Assembly (NCBI GenBank): GCA_028015205.1
Contig: JAPWFG010000021.1
Span: forward strand, 1,054,001 to 1,118,000
Direction: 5' to 3'
DNA: 64,000 nucleotides
Source: Mytilisepta virgata
Taxonomy: Eukaryota > Mollusca > Bivalvia > Mytilida > Mytilidae
The notes under the pieces are model-generated. The model saw only the letters and a program-made list of their open reading frames with translations, was not told where the DNA came from and did not search any database. A program made the translations under genes and the position numbers. Shown here piece by piece: positions 36,641-48,244 of the stretch. Each line of letters starts with the position of its first letter. The first letter of the stretch is position 1.

Positions 36641-38395
36641 TCGTTTTCCAGTCATGATATAATTTGGATTAATTCACTTTTCTGCTCCAGATATACAGTC
36701 ATATAAGGCCTAAAAAACACCAACTGGACATACTAATTCTCTAAACGTAATTCATTACAAAGAAAACTATTATCAATTGGTACATCAAAATTCTTTCACC
36801 GAATATAAATATATGAAATGACAAAGAAATCCTTTTTGAAGACCACGAATAGCAGAAACTGCATGAAACGAAACTAAATGTTCAAAATCTTCCCCTCTAT
36901 TGCTAAAACTTATCCATTTTTACTCATGTCAAATTGTGATTCATTTGTCCAAGCAGTTTGAAAGAAGATTTTTCAAATTGGACTAGAAGTTATAAATATA
37001 TGCTTTCTTAATTGTTGCCTTGGAACGAAATGTGCCAAATGTATTCAGACCCTCCCATAAAGAAAGGTTTTTGAAATTCGAACAAACCAAACTAGAGTTG
37101 AGTGACTCTAACTAAATATGGGAAATTATATATATCCACACATAGTTTCAGTTAATTTGACCAAGTTGTTAAAATGGAATATTTTTGCAGTCGACCAATC
37201 AAAAATTACTAATTTTTCTTGTAACTTGTCCGAATTTATCAAAATATTCAAACTCTACAGATGCATTAAATTAAGTCTCATTAAACTGGCTATGTTGTTT
37301 TGGGGAAGTTCAACCAATCAGAAACATTTTGACGCCAAATCGAACTGATTGATTAAACAGATTTTTGAAATCAAAGAAAAAGTTAAACGACAGTGTCCTT
37401 CCAAAAATTGTAAACGTTGTTTTTACTCCACGTTACATTACAACCGTAGAGTTCATTATACAATATCGGTTACAAAATACGTAACTAATTTATAACAGTA
37501 ATACATCCATTCTTTTGAAGTACAAAAGTTGTGATTATTAGTTTATCTGCCCCTTAAGAGAAATTATAACAATATGGTACCGAAAAGGGTTATGTTAGAA
37601 ATATTCCATAAATGTAGTAATCAATTTTATAGTATCACGGTCTAACAAGTACTTGTTAACTTTCTGTTCATTTTACTTGTTCATTTTCGGTACTGTCCCT
37701 TACAATCCCATGAATGACAAAAGACTGTTAAACAGAAGGCGTCGGTTATGAAGTATATTGTGGGATAAGTATACACATAACTTATTCTACAAACATATGA
37801 ATGAAGGAAGTATACGACATTTATCAATGGAAAGACGAGACGTTGTCATTTAATTGTACTCTTAAATTTTAATTCAAAAGTTGTTACAAGGGTAAATATT
37901 GGTCTTCCTGGTGGCCAATACTATATTTATAAAGAGAGAGATTTGCACAATATGTTAAGATCAAAGGCTGAAGAAGACCCTTCGATAAACTATACCTGTT
38001 GACACAAATGATTTATCTATTTTAAACAGACAAATCGTTCTTTAATGAAAACAATCACCTAATTTTGTTTGTCGAGTTAAGCCTTTGATATTGCTGTCGA
38101 AAATTAAATAAAATTTTATTCCATGTTTACAACGTTAGAGTGGTGCTAACTATATATAGGATTATACATTACAGTATATAACGATAAGCTCAAGCTTTAT
38201 TAGCTTGGATTGGTGACAAAAATTTTAACACATTTTGTATTTATTAAGCATGTTTTCTCAAAATAGCTTCATAGGTCAAAAGATTGCTTTTGAAAATAAG
38301 GTTCAATCGGAGTTTGTTTAAAATAGTCGTGTTAGATCAATCGGAATTTCCAGATCGTCACGTTCTTTCTCGGCTATATTGAAATTTGAAATATA
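36640..38395. other. No gene recognised
   Basis: A+T-rich with a 76-codon frame at 37,118-37,348 that has no recognisable motif. Confidence 0.5.
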
Positions 38396-38440
38396 TACAT
38401 ACATTCTGTGATACCAGTTGTGATGTATTGGATGTGTACA

Positions 38441-38464
38441 TTTCGACTAATTACGTGTCGTCAG
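38441..38464 (-). ncRNA. Decayed hammerhead, CTGACGA core
   Basis: On the minus strand CTGACGA (38,458-38,464) is followed by 13 bases and GAAA (38,441-38,444). The seventh core base may vary in hammerheads, so the core is formally acceptable. Stem II starts with a C-C mismatch and has only two pairs, stem I does not pair, and the base at the U16.1 position is C. I expect it to be inactive. Confidence 0.5.
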
Positions 38465-38937
38465 TAGTGCTCAAAGGTCCAATATGTGGGAAATCAAATA
38501 CTGCAAGATGTGAGGGGCAGATTTACATGCCAAAATAACTAAAACAGTACGACCAATGGACAGATCTATGCATGGGGAAGAAATGGGCTTTTAAAAGTTT
38601 TGTTGTTTCTATAACTGTAATTTTTTAAGTAGCATACCAGTATCGAAATACTATGAACTGTGCTGGGAACACCAGCAGAGTCGCCCACGCACCGGGAGAG
38701 ATAAAACATTTTATCATACCAGTTTTGATGCAGTTGAATAAAACACGTCGCATTATTTCATGTCAACAGTGCAAAGGCAAAATATGTGCAAGCAATAATC
38801 CAAGATGTTGAGGAGATTCACAAAAAGGGAAAAAAGGAAAATCAAAAAAAGGAAAGCAAAAATACATCTAAGGACAGATCCAAATACTTATTTCAAAACC
38901 ATGGCACATCAACCATCCTATGATAGCAGTATCAATA

Positions 38938-38980
38938 CACTGTTTATGTATATTTCAAAAATAATGTCTCATCAGCAGTG
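38938..38980 (-). ncRNA. Decayed hammerhead, core and stem I kept
   Basis: Minus strand: CACTG (38,976-38,980) pairs with CAGTG (38,938-38,942), five perfect pairs. The core CTGATGA is 38,969-38,975 and GAAA is 38,953-38,956. The 12 bases between core and GAAA do not form stem II, and stem III is disrupted. It is recognisable as a family member but is unlikely to cleave. Confidence 0.5.
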
Positions 38981-38999
38981 GTTAAGTCCAGAAATAGAA

Positions 39000-40005
39000 A
39001 CAGAAGAGTGAGAACAAAAAAATATTTTAAAGAAAATATGCAAAAAAAATATTTGACTGTAAAAAAAAACATCAGAGAGCTATTCCTGTGTTCCAAAAAA
39101 TTTAAAATTTGGAATATGTACTGCAGAAATGTTACCTGTCGCCAATTAACAAGAACTAATATTTTGATCATCTACTGTTCATTAAATTGGGACTCTTTTT
39201 TAAAATCTTTGTTGAAAATTTTACTTTCTTAAGACTACAACAGAAAGGTCACTTACCGACTTCCTGACGTTATTTGTTTCTTATATAAATGGAATTAGCT
39301 GCTAAAGCTTTATCGCTTCAAGGAAATCGTATTTTACAAAATTATCCAATTCTGTAATTTTAAACAATTACAAAATATATTACCAAGCAGTGAAATGTCC
39401 ACTGATAAAATCTTCCACAGTCGACAGAGTTTTTTGTTAGACCTAGGTTGAGTAACCTACATATTGTTTAATAAAAATATTATGATTAATGATGATACGA
39501 TCTGTCTTAATTGGTAATCTAATTGATCCCATTATCGATAGTATAATCGATCGGCCTTGGCGAGTCTGTGGTCTGTCTATTGACCGACGAATGATATTAT
39601 CAGGTACCATTAGACATTGGAATGAATTAGAGCTTAACTTTAATCCAATTTAAATTTATACTATGTAGAAGTCCAATGTCGATTTCAATAAACAATTTTT
39701 CAAATTCGTCCAAGTATGAAATTTATCAAGGCGTATTCAAGTTACATTCGCAGTATACCATGTGGAATACTTGTATAGATGCAAAATAATGGAATTTTTA
39801 GTTTGATTTATGCATTATTTACTAAAAGGCATATTTATATAATAAGATTTTGCTCCTCCAGTTGAATAATATTGTAGAAAGTATGCAGAATATCATTATG
39901 TATTTGTACTTTACAAACCATATTCAGTAACCGTTCACGTATCAATTATTAACAAACACAAGTAAACCTCTTTGTACCATACGCCCTAGAAATCCGGTTT
40001 AACCC
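39000..40005. other. No gene recognised
   Basis: A lysine-rich frame at 38,978-39,232 and an overlapping minus frame come from A-rich and T-rich sequence. No motif recognised. Confidence 0.5.
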
Positions 40006-40009
40006 TACA

Positions 40010-40362
40010 CTAAGTGTCTATACGAAGCCAGACTATCCTCCAAGACAATCCTGACTGTTGAGTAACTACAACTGCTAGTGTCTATACGAAGCTAGACTAT
40101 CCTCCAGGACTATCCTGACTGTTGATTAACTCTACAACTGCTGAGTGTCTATACGAAACCAGACTATCATCGGGACTATCCTGACTTAATTAACCCTACA
40201 ACAGCTAAGTGTCTGTACAAAGCCAGACTATACCCCGGGACTATCCTGACTGTTGATTAACCCTACAACTGCTAAGAGGCTGTGCGAAGCCAGACTATCC
40301 TGACTATTGATTAACCCTACAACTGCTAAGTGCCTGTACAAAGACAGACTATCCTGACTGTT
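40010..40362. repeat. About 67-bp minisatellite, 5-6 copies
   Basis: TGCTAAGTGTCTATACGAAG, CCAGACTATCCTCCAGGACT, ATCCTGACTGTTGATTAACC, CTACAAC. The last copies lose the CTCCAGGACTATC part and shorten to about 55 bases. Confidence 0.92.
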
Positions 40363-40369
40363 GATTCTT

Positions 40370-43185
40370 TGTATATTTGTGTTTTATGCACTTTTTTAAT
40401 GACGTTCTGTTAATAGAATCACTTTTATTGATTTATATTGCTGACCTTTATAATTTATGGTTATTCTGTCAACCACGTGCCGTCAACCGAGTTGAATTTA
40501 ATCGAAGTCGTTTGATTATTTGTGATATAAAAAGGATTGCTCAGTTTTCATTGCAAAAGTTTATATTATGATTTTTTAGGTTATATATTCTTTAGAAAGT
40601 GCAACTGTACAAGACTGAGTGTTATTCCGAAGCTTTATTTATAGTTATATCACCTGCAGACATATTGTTTGAAGACAAATGTACAGATGTTGTCATCATG
40701 CAATATTTCCCTCTTTATTGAATAAGTTATCGTACAAAATCCTTCGCGGGGGATAATGCATACAACTTAAAAACGAGCAAGTAATATCACGTATCTCGGA
40801 TAAGTGTTTTAATCATAATCCGTTAATCTTTTTAGGACATATTTGGGTGACATGGTGACAAATTAAACCAATCTTTTGTATTCTGGATCATCGCTTATCG
40901 AAATTTATCTCCCCCATGACAATACTTGGGGGTCATCATTTCTGATGTATCCTGCAACAAATAAACATACCATATCTCAGAGTGGTCATAATTTATATTT
41001 TATACAATAATGAATGAATACAAGTATATCTGGCTGTCAAACAATGGGTTACTCGGCATTCATTGAACAGAAAGGCGGACTCTGCCGAATCGTTTTCAAA
41101 GAAATATTACCAAGAACTGTATACGGTAGCAATCAGTATATATAGATAGAAACAGTTGTCATTTTCTTATTACAGTATAATTATGATTCTGAAATTTCCA
41201 TACATAAAATCTACAAGGACTAGCAAAACAAAACATGGACTCACGAATGCGCGTAGCGAATTGTTATCCAGATTAGTTATTCTGTTCATTACATGTATAT
41301 ACTTAGTAATGTATCGTCATTAATTTGTGTGTATCGCTTAATTCATTATTTATAATGCAATTAAATTAGAAAACATTGTTGTTCTGTTTTAAATGTATGT
41401 ATATATGATCTTACAAGTTAATTTTGTCTGAACCTAGTATGTTAATTTCTACTATTAAAAGACTGTGCTGTTTGTATTAGTTGTAAGAAAGACTCTTTAA
41501 GAATGTCATAACATCTATGTATTTATAAGATCTCATTGTTTGTTGTAATAATTAACCGAAATTCTTAACTATAGTACATAAACAGAATTTTCCTCGAGAA
41601 CAATTATACCAATATTTGTAAAGGTTGATTACAAAGTGCTTCCTATAGTTGCCCATACCGAGGAAAGGCTGAATTTTGGTATGTGAAAAAAATAAACAAA
41701 CTTTTTTTAATTACAATTTAAAATTGAACTGTAATTTCCCTTGGCAAATTTCTGTTTTTTTTTATTATGAATATCCGTCCGTAACAGGATACATTTATTA
41801 ATTCATTTATAATATATAATCTTCACATAGTTTATCTCATATTGTCGAAATTTGTGCTAAATACGTCAATGGTCCATTAAAGTTAAGCTTATGATTACAC
41901 CAAATATGCCACAAATTGGAAACATTAGTATTTTAATCTTAAAAATTTTAGCCTAGGATTTATGAAACATCAAAATGCAGATAACATTAACTTTGAAATT
42001 CTGAACACTTCCCATTACGAAATACAGAAAAGCGTGGAGCACTATCTAAACTAGATTAACTCAGCCCCATTTTAATGTGCCACACTTATCATATCAAAGA
42101 TACCTATCCATCTGTTTGGGTCTAAGCACTTGCAACCGTATATTTGTGGTCCTCAAGAAATGTAGCTTTATTTCCTTTTGATAATATATTAAATCACAAT
42201 TTCATCAGTCATTTAAGTACATCTGAGATGATAAATGACTGTTTATGGTAATTTGTCACAAGAGATAACAGACCCTCTAGCTGTTGATGGCTCCAACAGT
42301 GGACAGGATATACATAACAACGGGTCATACTAGTTACTGTGAAACCAACATAATATATGATGCATTAAGCTTTTTAAAAAAATAATTAATTTTGCAGTTT
42401 ACTCGATCTGCAAACAGTAGGGTAATATAAGTTTATAATATGAATATTGTCCCCTGTGGAGATATGATGCACGAGCTTTCCGGTGCAATAAATATTCAAC
42501 GAAAGATGTCCACCAGATTAAATTTTAATACGACAATAACATCAACATAACAATACAAAAATTACATGTACATCAAATAATGTAAAATAATTATCAGGAG
42601 GGTCGACATTATAGAAAACACAGAAATTTGCCCTAATGGAAACGGGCAATGTGAAATAAAGGTTCAATCTTTAGCAAATAATAGGAAAAAAGGATACGAC
42701 ATATGCGTTGTCAATCTGACAGTCTCCCCCCCTAAAAAAAAGAACGTGGAGAAGGTTGAAAGGTCGTGATATCTGGAGGTGATCGTTTGACCGATGAGCA
42801 TCGCCCCAAGTTACAGTGCAATAATCACCACCATGACCCACGAACGTTAAATAAACGTTTCCTAATGTAGACTGTATTTCATGTAATTCTTGAAATTAGT
42901 TTATTAATCAATCAGAAATAACAGCACAAAGACTGTCATCAGTACGATTGCTGGTAGAAAGCAAGACAGTATCAGTATCAGATTCAAAGACATTAATGAT
43001 CACTAAAACCCTGAAAATCTGTTTGATCTATTCTGATTACTATATTATTTATTAAATATTTAGATATTCCAATATTTTGACGAAGTAGGTTTAATGGTAA
43101 ATTTTTAAAATATACTGAAGTATATTCCAATTCTGTTATTTCTTGTTTTCTCAATTATAGCAAAGGAAAACACTGAAAATAATCA
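40370..43185. other. No gene recognised
   Basis: A+T-rich. Near 42,640 a short AATGGAAACGGG string recalls the reverse complement of the 6.0 kb repeat tail. A C run occurs at 42,726-42,732. No coding signal. Confidence 0.5.
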
Positions 43186-43280
43186 AGCTTTTTGACAAGT
43201 GTAATTGATATTTAGTCCTTTCCACGTCACTGTGGTGTAATAAAATATATCACAAAATACCGAATTAAATTTGATGCATT

Positions 43281-43319
43281 TTGTGGCCATTTCGTTGACT
43301 GACAACTCATCAGCAGTGC
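43281..43319 (-). ncRNA. Hammerhead ribozyme, cleavage site lost
   Basis: Minus strand: core CTGATGA is 43,307-43,313. Stem II is GTTG (43,303-43,306) with CAAC (43,294-43,297) around TCAGT. GAA is 43,291-43,293. Stem III keeps TGG with CCA, but the base at 16.1 (43,283) is C instead of the required U. Stem I keeps only three of six pairs. It is the closest relative of the 785-839 ribozyme and differs just where activity depends, so it is probably inactive. Confidence 0.7.
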
Positions 43320-43487
43320 TCCAGATCAAAATTTTGGAAATCCGGTTAAAGATATAATGATGAATTAATAAGCACAACCATCAAAAACCAAACCAATTAA
43401 AACAGGAATCCGAACTCCGCCAAGGGTTACCTCTGCAGCAAAATAACAATCCAAAGATACTTATATTAGATATAGTAAAATTATACT

Positions 43488-43534
43488 ATGCTGTATAGGA
43501 CGCATTTCAGGGAGTTACCTCTCATCAGCAGCAT
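43488..43534 (-). ncRNA. Hammerhead-like motif with perfect stem I
   Basis: Minus strand: ATGCTG (43,529-43,534) pairs with CAGCAT (43,488-43,493), six perfect pairs. The core CTGATGA is 43,522-43,528. GAA is 43,506-43,508 and A15.1 is 43,505. Stem III pairs 43,503-43,505 with 43,495-43,497 (A-U, U-A, G-U) around a 5-base loop. The cleavage base is A at 43,494, an AUA triplet. Stem II is the weak point: GAGGTAACTCCCT gives only two G-C pairs plus a G-U and a mismatch. Two substitutions would restore AGGG with CCCT. Confidence 0.6.
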
Positions 43535-43779
43535 TAGAACCGAAACATTTGAAAGACTAAAAACCAAAAGGAAGACCATTAGAAATTTCTGGTAAATTGT
43601 GTCAAATTTTGAACGGAAAAAAATTAAAGGCATTTAAGTAATGAATCATGCACGAAAAAAGTCTGGCTACTATATTGCCCTCGGGGACTTACAGTCCACA
43701 CCAGAGACATAGACCCAGTGGTAGTAATAAGATTCATCACAAAATACCGAATTAAATTTGATGTAACAAACACATTTTA

Positions 43780-44550
43780 AATTATGCAAATGTCAAGAGC
43801 TACATAACGCACTTAAATGGAAGTTCAGGTTGTTTTATTTTGCAATCGGCTACGCAATTATTTACTGAGAATAAATATAAATATGTTTCAAACAGTGTCA
43901 ACTAACAGGAAGCTTATTTGACAAATTCTTACAGTTTCGAAATGTCAAAGCATACACGCAATCACCAAACTTATAAACAATGGTATTTGTTTTAGTCTCT
44001 GCCATGCTTGTCTGACATGTTTGACACAACATTTTCATATATTCTATAATCAAACATCCTGTGACCGTCATTAAAGGTTTACGAATCAACCCGGATTAAC
44101 ACAGTTTGTTTAAATTCTGAAAAAACAACAGTTTTTTCTAACTTGATTTCGGTAGAGTTGTGTTGGCGTTTGACCGAGAAAAGAGAAAGTTTTAATTGAT
44201 TTGAAATTAAAAAAAAACGTGAATTTAGGAGACGTTCAGGACCAATTGTTAGTCACTATAACCTGATAGCCGTGTACCCTATTTGTTTATACTACATTGT
44301 AACTCTCATTTTAACAGAAATGACATTCCCCCAACTTGAACTATGCAACTGGTCCACAGCACACAAGAGAAATTCGTCGTTATAAGGAGTGAGTTCATTT
44401 AACTGGTGGGTATGGACAAAACTATGGAGGAATGACTTAAATGGCCTTTGAAAGATCAATGGTATTGTTCTTAATTCTAGCCACTGATGTTCAAAAAGTT
44501 CTAAAAATAAACTTGTTCTTTATGTTATTATCATTATTTTTTTTGGGGGG
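43780..44550. other. No gene recognised
   Basis: A+T-rich. A G run (about 44,546-44,555) precedes the next element tail. Confidence 0.5.
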
Positions 44551-44554
44551 GGGG

Positions 44555-44645
44555 GAGGTCCGGGTCTGTGTTTCTGTTTGTTGGGTGGCGTTGATTGATT
44601 GGTATGTCATTGTTGACCTTTCGTGTTACCAATTTTGTTGTTAAC
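44555..44645 (+). mobile_element. PLE-B outer tail fragment, plus strand
   Basis: GTTGGGTGGCGTTGATTGAT then TGGTATGTCATTGTT is the reverse complement of ATCAATAAACGCCACCCAAT with its neighbours at 11,240-11,280, and resembles 57,430-57,475. Only the outermost ~90 bases are present. Confidence 0.6.
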
Positions 44646-44649
44646 GAAA

Positions 44650-46685
44650 ATAACATGGCAGATAACTGAAATTTACAGCTTTCTGTTCAATAAAACCAAG
44701 CAATATATTGCCACTTTAGAAAGAGAAAGTAAGAATGAGATATGTAACGTCAATACGAACGTAAAGTCACCATAAAATCTTATTTTCAATTGTACCTCGT
44801 TTTAGTAATAATTTTGGGAAATAACCGATGAAAACATTTGCTGTCCGGATAACCGATCTTAAGCAGTATGAGAGTCTGAAAGCTAGAGTAATAAAACATT
44901 TAATGTTTGCGAATTAATCTTGTGCAATCCAAGAAAACATCCCAAAAATCAATATTGTTTGTAAAGATTATATTTTTACACCCTAAATATATTTTTAATG
45001 AGAAATTTCTAACAGAAAAATTAATGCAGTTGTAGAATTTAAAATTTAAAAAATGTGAAATGACTAACTTAGACCTATCCTAATATGTAAAAACATTATT
45101 TCAAACAATTTGGTGCAACCGTGGGATGTAATTGCCTAATTAATGAAAACCTCATCAGAAGACTTATCTCCCTTTTACACTAAAAATTCCATAGACTCAA
45201 TGTTTCAGTTTCTCTTGGTTGATTGACATACTGGTAACTGAACAAAACCAGTTAATTGTTTTAGTAACGATTTGGCTAATTGCTTCTGGCAGTTGAATGA
45301 TAGGATAACAGATTAAAGAAAATTTTTTTAGGTAATATTTTTCCCCGATATTTTTTAATGGTGCTACTATTTTTAAGGTAAAAAATGTGATGATTTAGGT
45401 GCGCACCCGCCCTCTTACACATTGTTCAGACTGTACTTCATTGTCGAAAGCAAATACATGTAATATAATAAAATTCAACGACCGATAAGCGATTCATCAA
45501 CCTTCTTTCCCATAATGCAGAATTCTTTTTTTTTTTTAAACCAAACAAAGAAACAATTTATTGCACTTTCCATGCTGTTAACAATTCCCCCAGTAGTACA
45601 GCGATCCTACTGGTAGTCATACGAGTCATACCAAGTGGAAGAGACCCGAAGCAACACAGTTGAATTCATTACAATTAGGGACATCAACGGGTTTACAGTT
45701 CAAAATTTTGAATGGTTAAAAACTAATGAAAAATTCATTTGGTTATATATGATCTTAATTAGCAATTTGCAATGAGAAGAATAAAATACTACACCAATAA
45801 AATATTTATGTAAACTGTAGACTATCCAGGGTTTTGTCGTTTTGTATTGTATTGATATATATATACTAGATATGGTCAATATTCACTTCTCAACATTTAT
45901 ATGTCATGTTTATGTGTTTATATGTTCTTGTCTTTATATATACATTTATACTTCAATACATGTTTTATATTGTTTGCTTTGGTTGTCTTCTGGATTACAG
46001 CTCTTCTAGGACGCAAATTGCAAAAAAAATATTTGTTTGTTTGATTACATCGGTGTTCATATTGCAAGTGCTTTACATTTTTGTAATTTTTTTTGTCCTC
46101 TTTTGTTTTATGTGTGCTGTTATGTTTTGAAGTATTTAGTTTAGTATTTACACCTTGATGTCATAAAATGTAACCAGATTTATAAAACTTTATCATTGCA
46201 TAAGATGAAATTCCCAAGAGACCCCCTCTTAACATTTGCTATTGCAAAAGATTCATAGTATAATCCCTTAGGAGTACATGTGTATATCCAATATTTACTT
46301 TTTTATCCGGCTCTGGATTTTGGTATTTGAATTCTCACTATCAATTTATTGTTTCTGTGTTCTTTTATGGATAGTACAAACAGGTGTTCAGATCGGTACC
46401 ATTCTCGGTTCACACCTCTAACAAGCGATTGTTTATGGCAGTTCCACTAATACTCGGTACTATAATAAACTTTAATCTGTATACAAGTGTCCTCCAGTCT
46501 ACATGAAAATAAACAGATTGTGGATTGCATGTGTCATTGTTTTACTTTTACAGATAATAAATTTTAATAGATTTACAAGATGAAATCACTTCAGTTCAAC
46601 AATTATATTTGCAAACAAAGTTAAGTGTTAACAATATGAGTTTCTATCTATAGATTGACCTTGAAACATCTGAATTCGACAACAA
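44650..46685. other. No gene recognised
   Basis: T run at 45,528-45,538. A hydrophobic 74-codon frame (45,906-46,130) is explained by T-rich sequence. No repeat recognised. Confidence 0.5.
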
Positions 46686-46689
46686 ACCT

Positions 46690-47085
46690 ATACCATCTAC
46701 TTAACTAATACATGGGTGTTTATATCGGGGATTCTGCATGTGCTAGTCCACCTACTTAACTAATACATGGGTGTTTATATCGGGGATTCTGCATGTGCTA
46801 GTCCACCTACTTAACTAATACATGGGTGTTTATTTCGGGGATTCTGCATGTGCTAGTCCACCTACTTAACTAATACATGGGTGTTTATATCGGGGATTCT
46901 GCATGTGCTAGTCCACCTACTTAACTACGTAATACATGGGTGTTTATATCGGGGATTCTGCATGTGCTAGTCCACTTACTTAACTAATACATGGGTGTTT
47001 ATATCGGGAATTCTGCATGTGCTAGTCCACCTGCTTAACTAATACAAGGGTGTTTATATCGGAGATTCTGCATGTGCTATTCAAC
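46690..47085. repeat. 55-bp minisatellite, about 7 copies
   Basis: CCACCTACTTAACTAATACA, TGGGTGTTTATATCGGGGAT, TCTGCATGTGCTAGT repeats exactly every 55 bases (TGCTAGT at 46,741 and 46,796). One copy has a 4-base CGTA insertion near 46,925. The copies are nearly identical, so the array is young or actively homogenised. Confidence 0.96.
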
Positions 47086-47089
47086 TCTT

Positions 47090-47980
47090 TTATTATTACT
47101 CCGGGGAGTCGGGCACAGAAATCAATTCTGTGATAGGTTTTGTGACAGGTTATTTTAAAAACTGATGTTGATAGTTTAGAAAGAACCGGGTATATAAATG
47201 GTGAAAACTTTCTGAAGTAATACATACTGGTGAAAATCAAGACGATACACATAAATGTATGCATGTATAAAAATTCCCAATATCAAGTAGCAAATACAGG
47301 ATTAAGGGGGAAATATCCATAAGACAAGACGAATAATTCTTGATAAAAATACCAAAAATGTATGGCTAAATAAGGAAAAAAGGCAAAGGCAAAGCAAAGA
47401 GAAAAAGAACAAAAAAATGCAAAAGCATCGTGGATTCTCGCATAAAGACGGAATATTTATTGCTGAAGACCACACAAGGGCTCCTTGTTAAAGGCCACAA
47501 TATAATCAGTCTTCCGCTTGTTCAGTGCTGTGAAGCTTACCCCATGTTCTTTTATTTCTATATTTGTAAGTTTCGTGTTTTTTTTTCGTTAAGATTGGAA
47601 GACGTTCATGATATAATATTCCATTTAGTTGAAGTATTACCGACGATAGAGTAACACCACGGGTAATATGTATATTTATCTTTATTGAATAAAGGCTTGA
47701 TGGCATACATAAAATTAACAAAATAAGAACACAGAAAGTTAATAATATAAGAACACAGAAACATCATAAAAAAATAATAAAAGTATGACATTATATACAA
47801 AATGTACTAATCATGCAGTTGCAGACTTGGGCAGCTAACAGGGTAATAGTTAACCAAGAGATTTTGGCATCTAAAACTTGTCAGACTATATATACAGATG
47901 AGGCAAACTTATGCAAATACTATCGAGCAGATTCGCATATCAAAAAGACCAAAGAATGGTTAGACCAGAAACCATATACT
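47090..47980. other. No gene recognised
   Basis: A+T-rich with overlapping short frames on both strands. Nothing recognised. Confidence 0.5.
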
Positions 47981-47984
47981 ATGT

Positions 47985-48240
47985 TTGTTTTGTTTATTTG
48001 GGGTTTATGCCGTTTTCGTCACATTTGGCTATTTCTCGACGGTTAGTTCTTATTGGTGGAGGAAGCCGGAATATCCGGAGAGAACCACCTTGAAAATTGG
48101 CAATCCTTGTCAATTAAGATCAGAGTCGAACACACCCCGGCAAAGGTGAAATTCGAACTCACAACCCCAGAGTTTGACGGGTAGTGATCATTATAGTAGT
48201 CATGACGAATTACCTAGACCACTCAGACACCGAGCCCCCT
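47985..48240 (-). mobile_element. tRNA-derived SINE
   Basis: Read on the minus strand from about 48,238, the sequence starts like a tRNA. Box A is TGTCTGAGTGG (48,219-48,229) and box B is close to GTTCGAATT (48,150-48,158). Both are internal promoter elements for RNA polymerase III. A central body contains CTCTCCGGATATTCCGGCTT and CCTCCACCAATAAGAACT, which I recall from the conserved central domain of bivalve SINEs. It ends in an A-rich AAATAAACAAAACAAA tail. Length is about 255 bases. It is non-autonomous and depends on a LINE partner not seen here. Confidence 0.75.
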
Positions 48241-48244
48241 CCCC

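Larger units (their letters stand above)
38398..39000 (-). repeat. Row of decayed hammerhead repeats
   Basis: Three diverged units of the hammerhead family follow one another in the same minus orientation. Their ribozyme regions are at 38,441-38,464, about 38,745-38,790 and 38,938-38,980. The first two share ATACCAGTTGTGATG and ATACCAGTTTTGATG strings and CAAAGG plus AATATGTG flanks. The spacings are about 305 and 190 bases. Tandem copies carrying hammerheads are expected for the terminal repeats of Penelope-like elements and for retrozymes, but decay makes the unit length uncertain. Confidence 0.55.
43190..43770 (-). repeat. Two head-to-tail hammerhead repeats, minus strand
   Basis: The block CGAATTAAATTTGAT (reading TTTTGTGAT downstream on minus) occurs at 43,261 and again at 43,749, 488 bases apart. 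Each is followed on the minus strand by a CACTG- or CAGTG-containing segment. In the second unit this reads CCACTGGGTC and then CCCCGAGGG, blocks I recall from the abundant bivalve hammerhead repeat. The ribozymes lie at 43,488-43,534 and 43,281-43,319. The arrangement resembles tandem terminal repeats or a retrozyme dimer. No RT lies within it. Confidence 0.65.

Noticed and set aside
40010..40362. CTGCTAAG...ACGAAGCC and CTGCTGAG...ACGAAACC strings in the 67-bp array
   Set aside because: The invariant A of the core is C in every unit and GAAA is mostly GAAG. This is not a hammerhead.
17104..45150. Other minus-strand TCATCAG strings (17,106; 42,205; 42,924; 45,142)
   Set aside because: No GAAA at the proper distance with a pairing stem II.
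45906..46130. Small membrane protein with two hydrophobic stretches
   Set aside because: T-rich DNA gives phenylalanine-, leucine- and valine-rich frames by chance. There is no supporting signal.
48130..48240. Functional tRNA gene
   Set aside because: Box A and box B are present but the cloverleaf stems do not close, and the sequence continues into a SINE body and A-rich tail.
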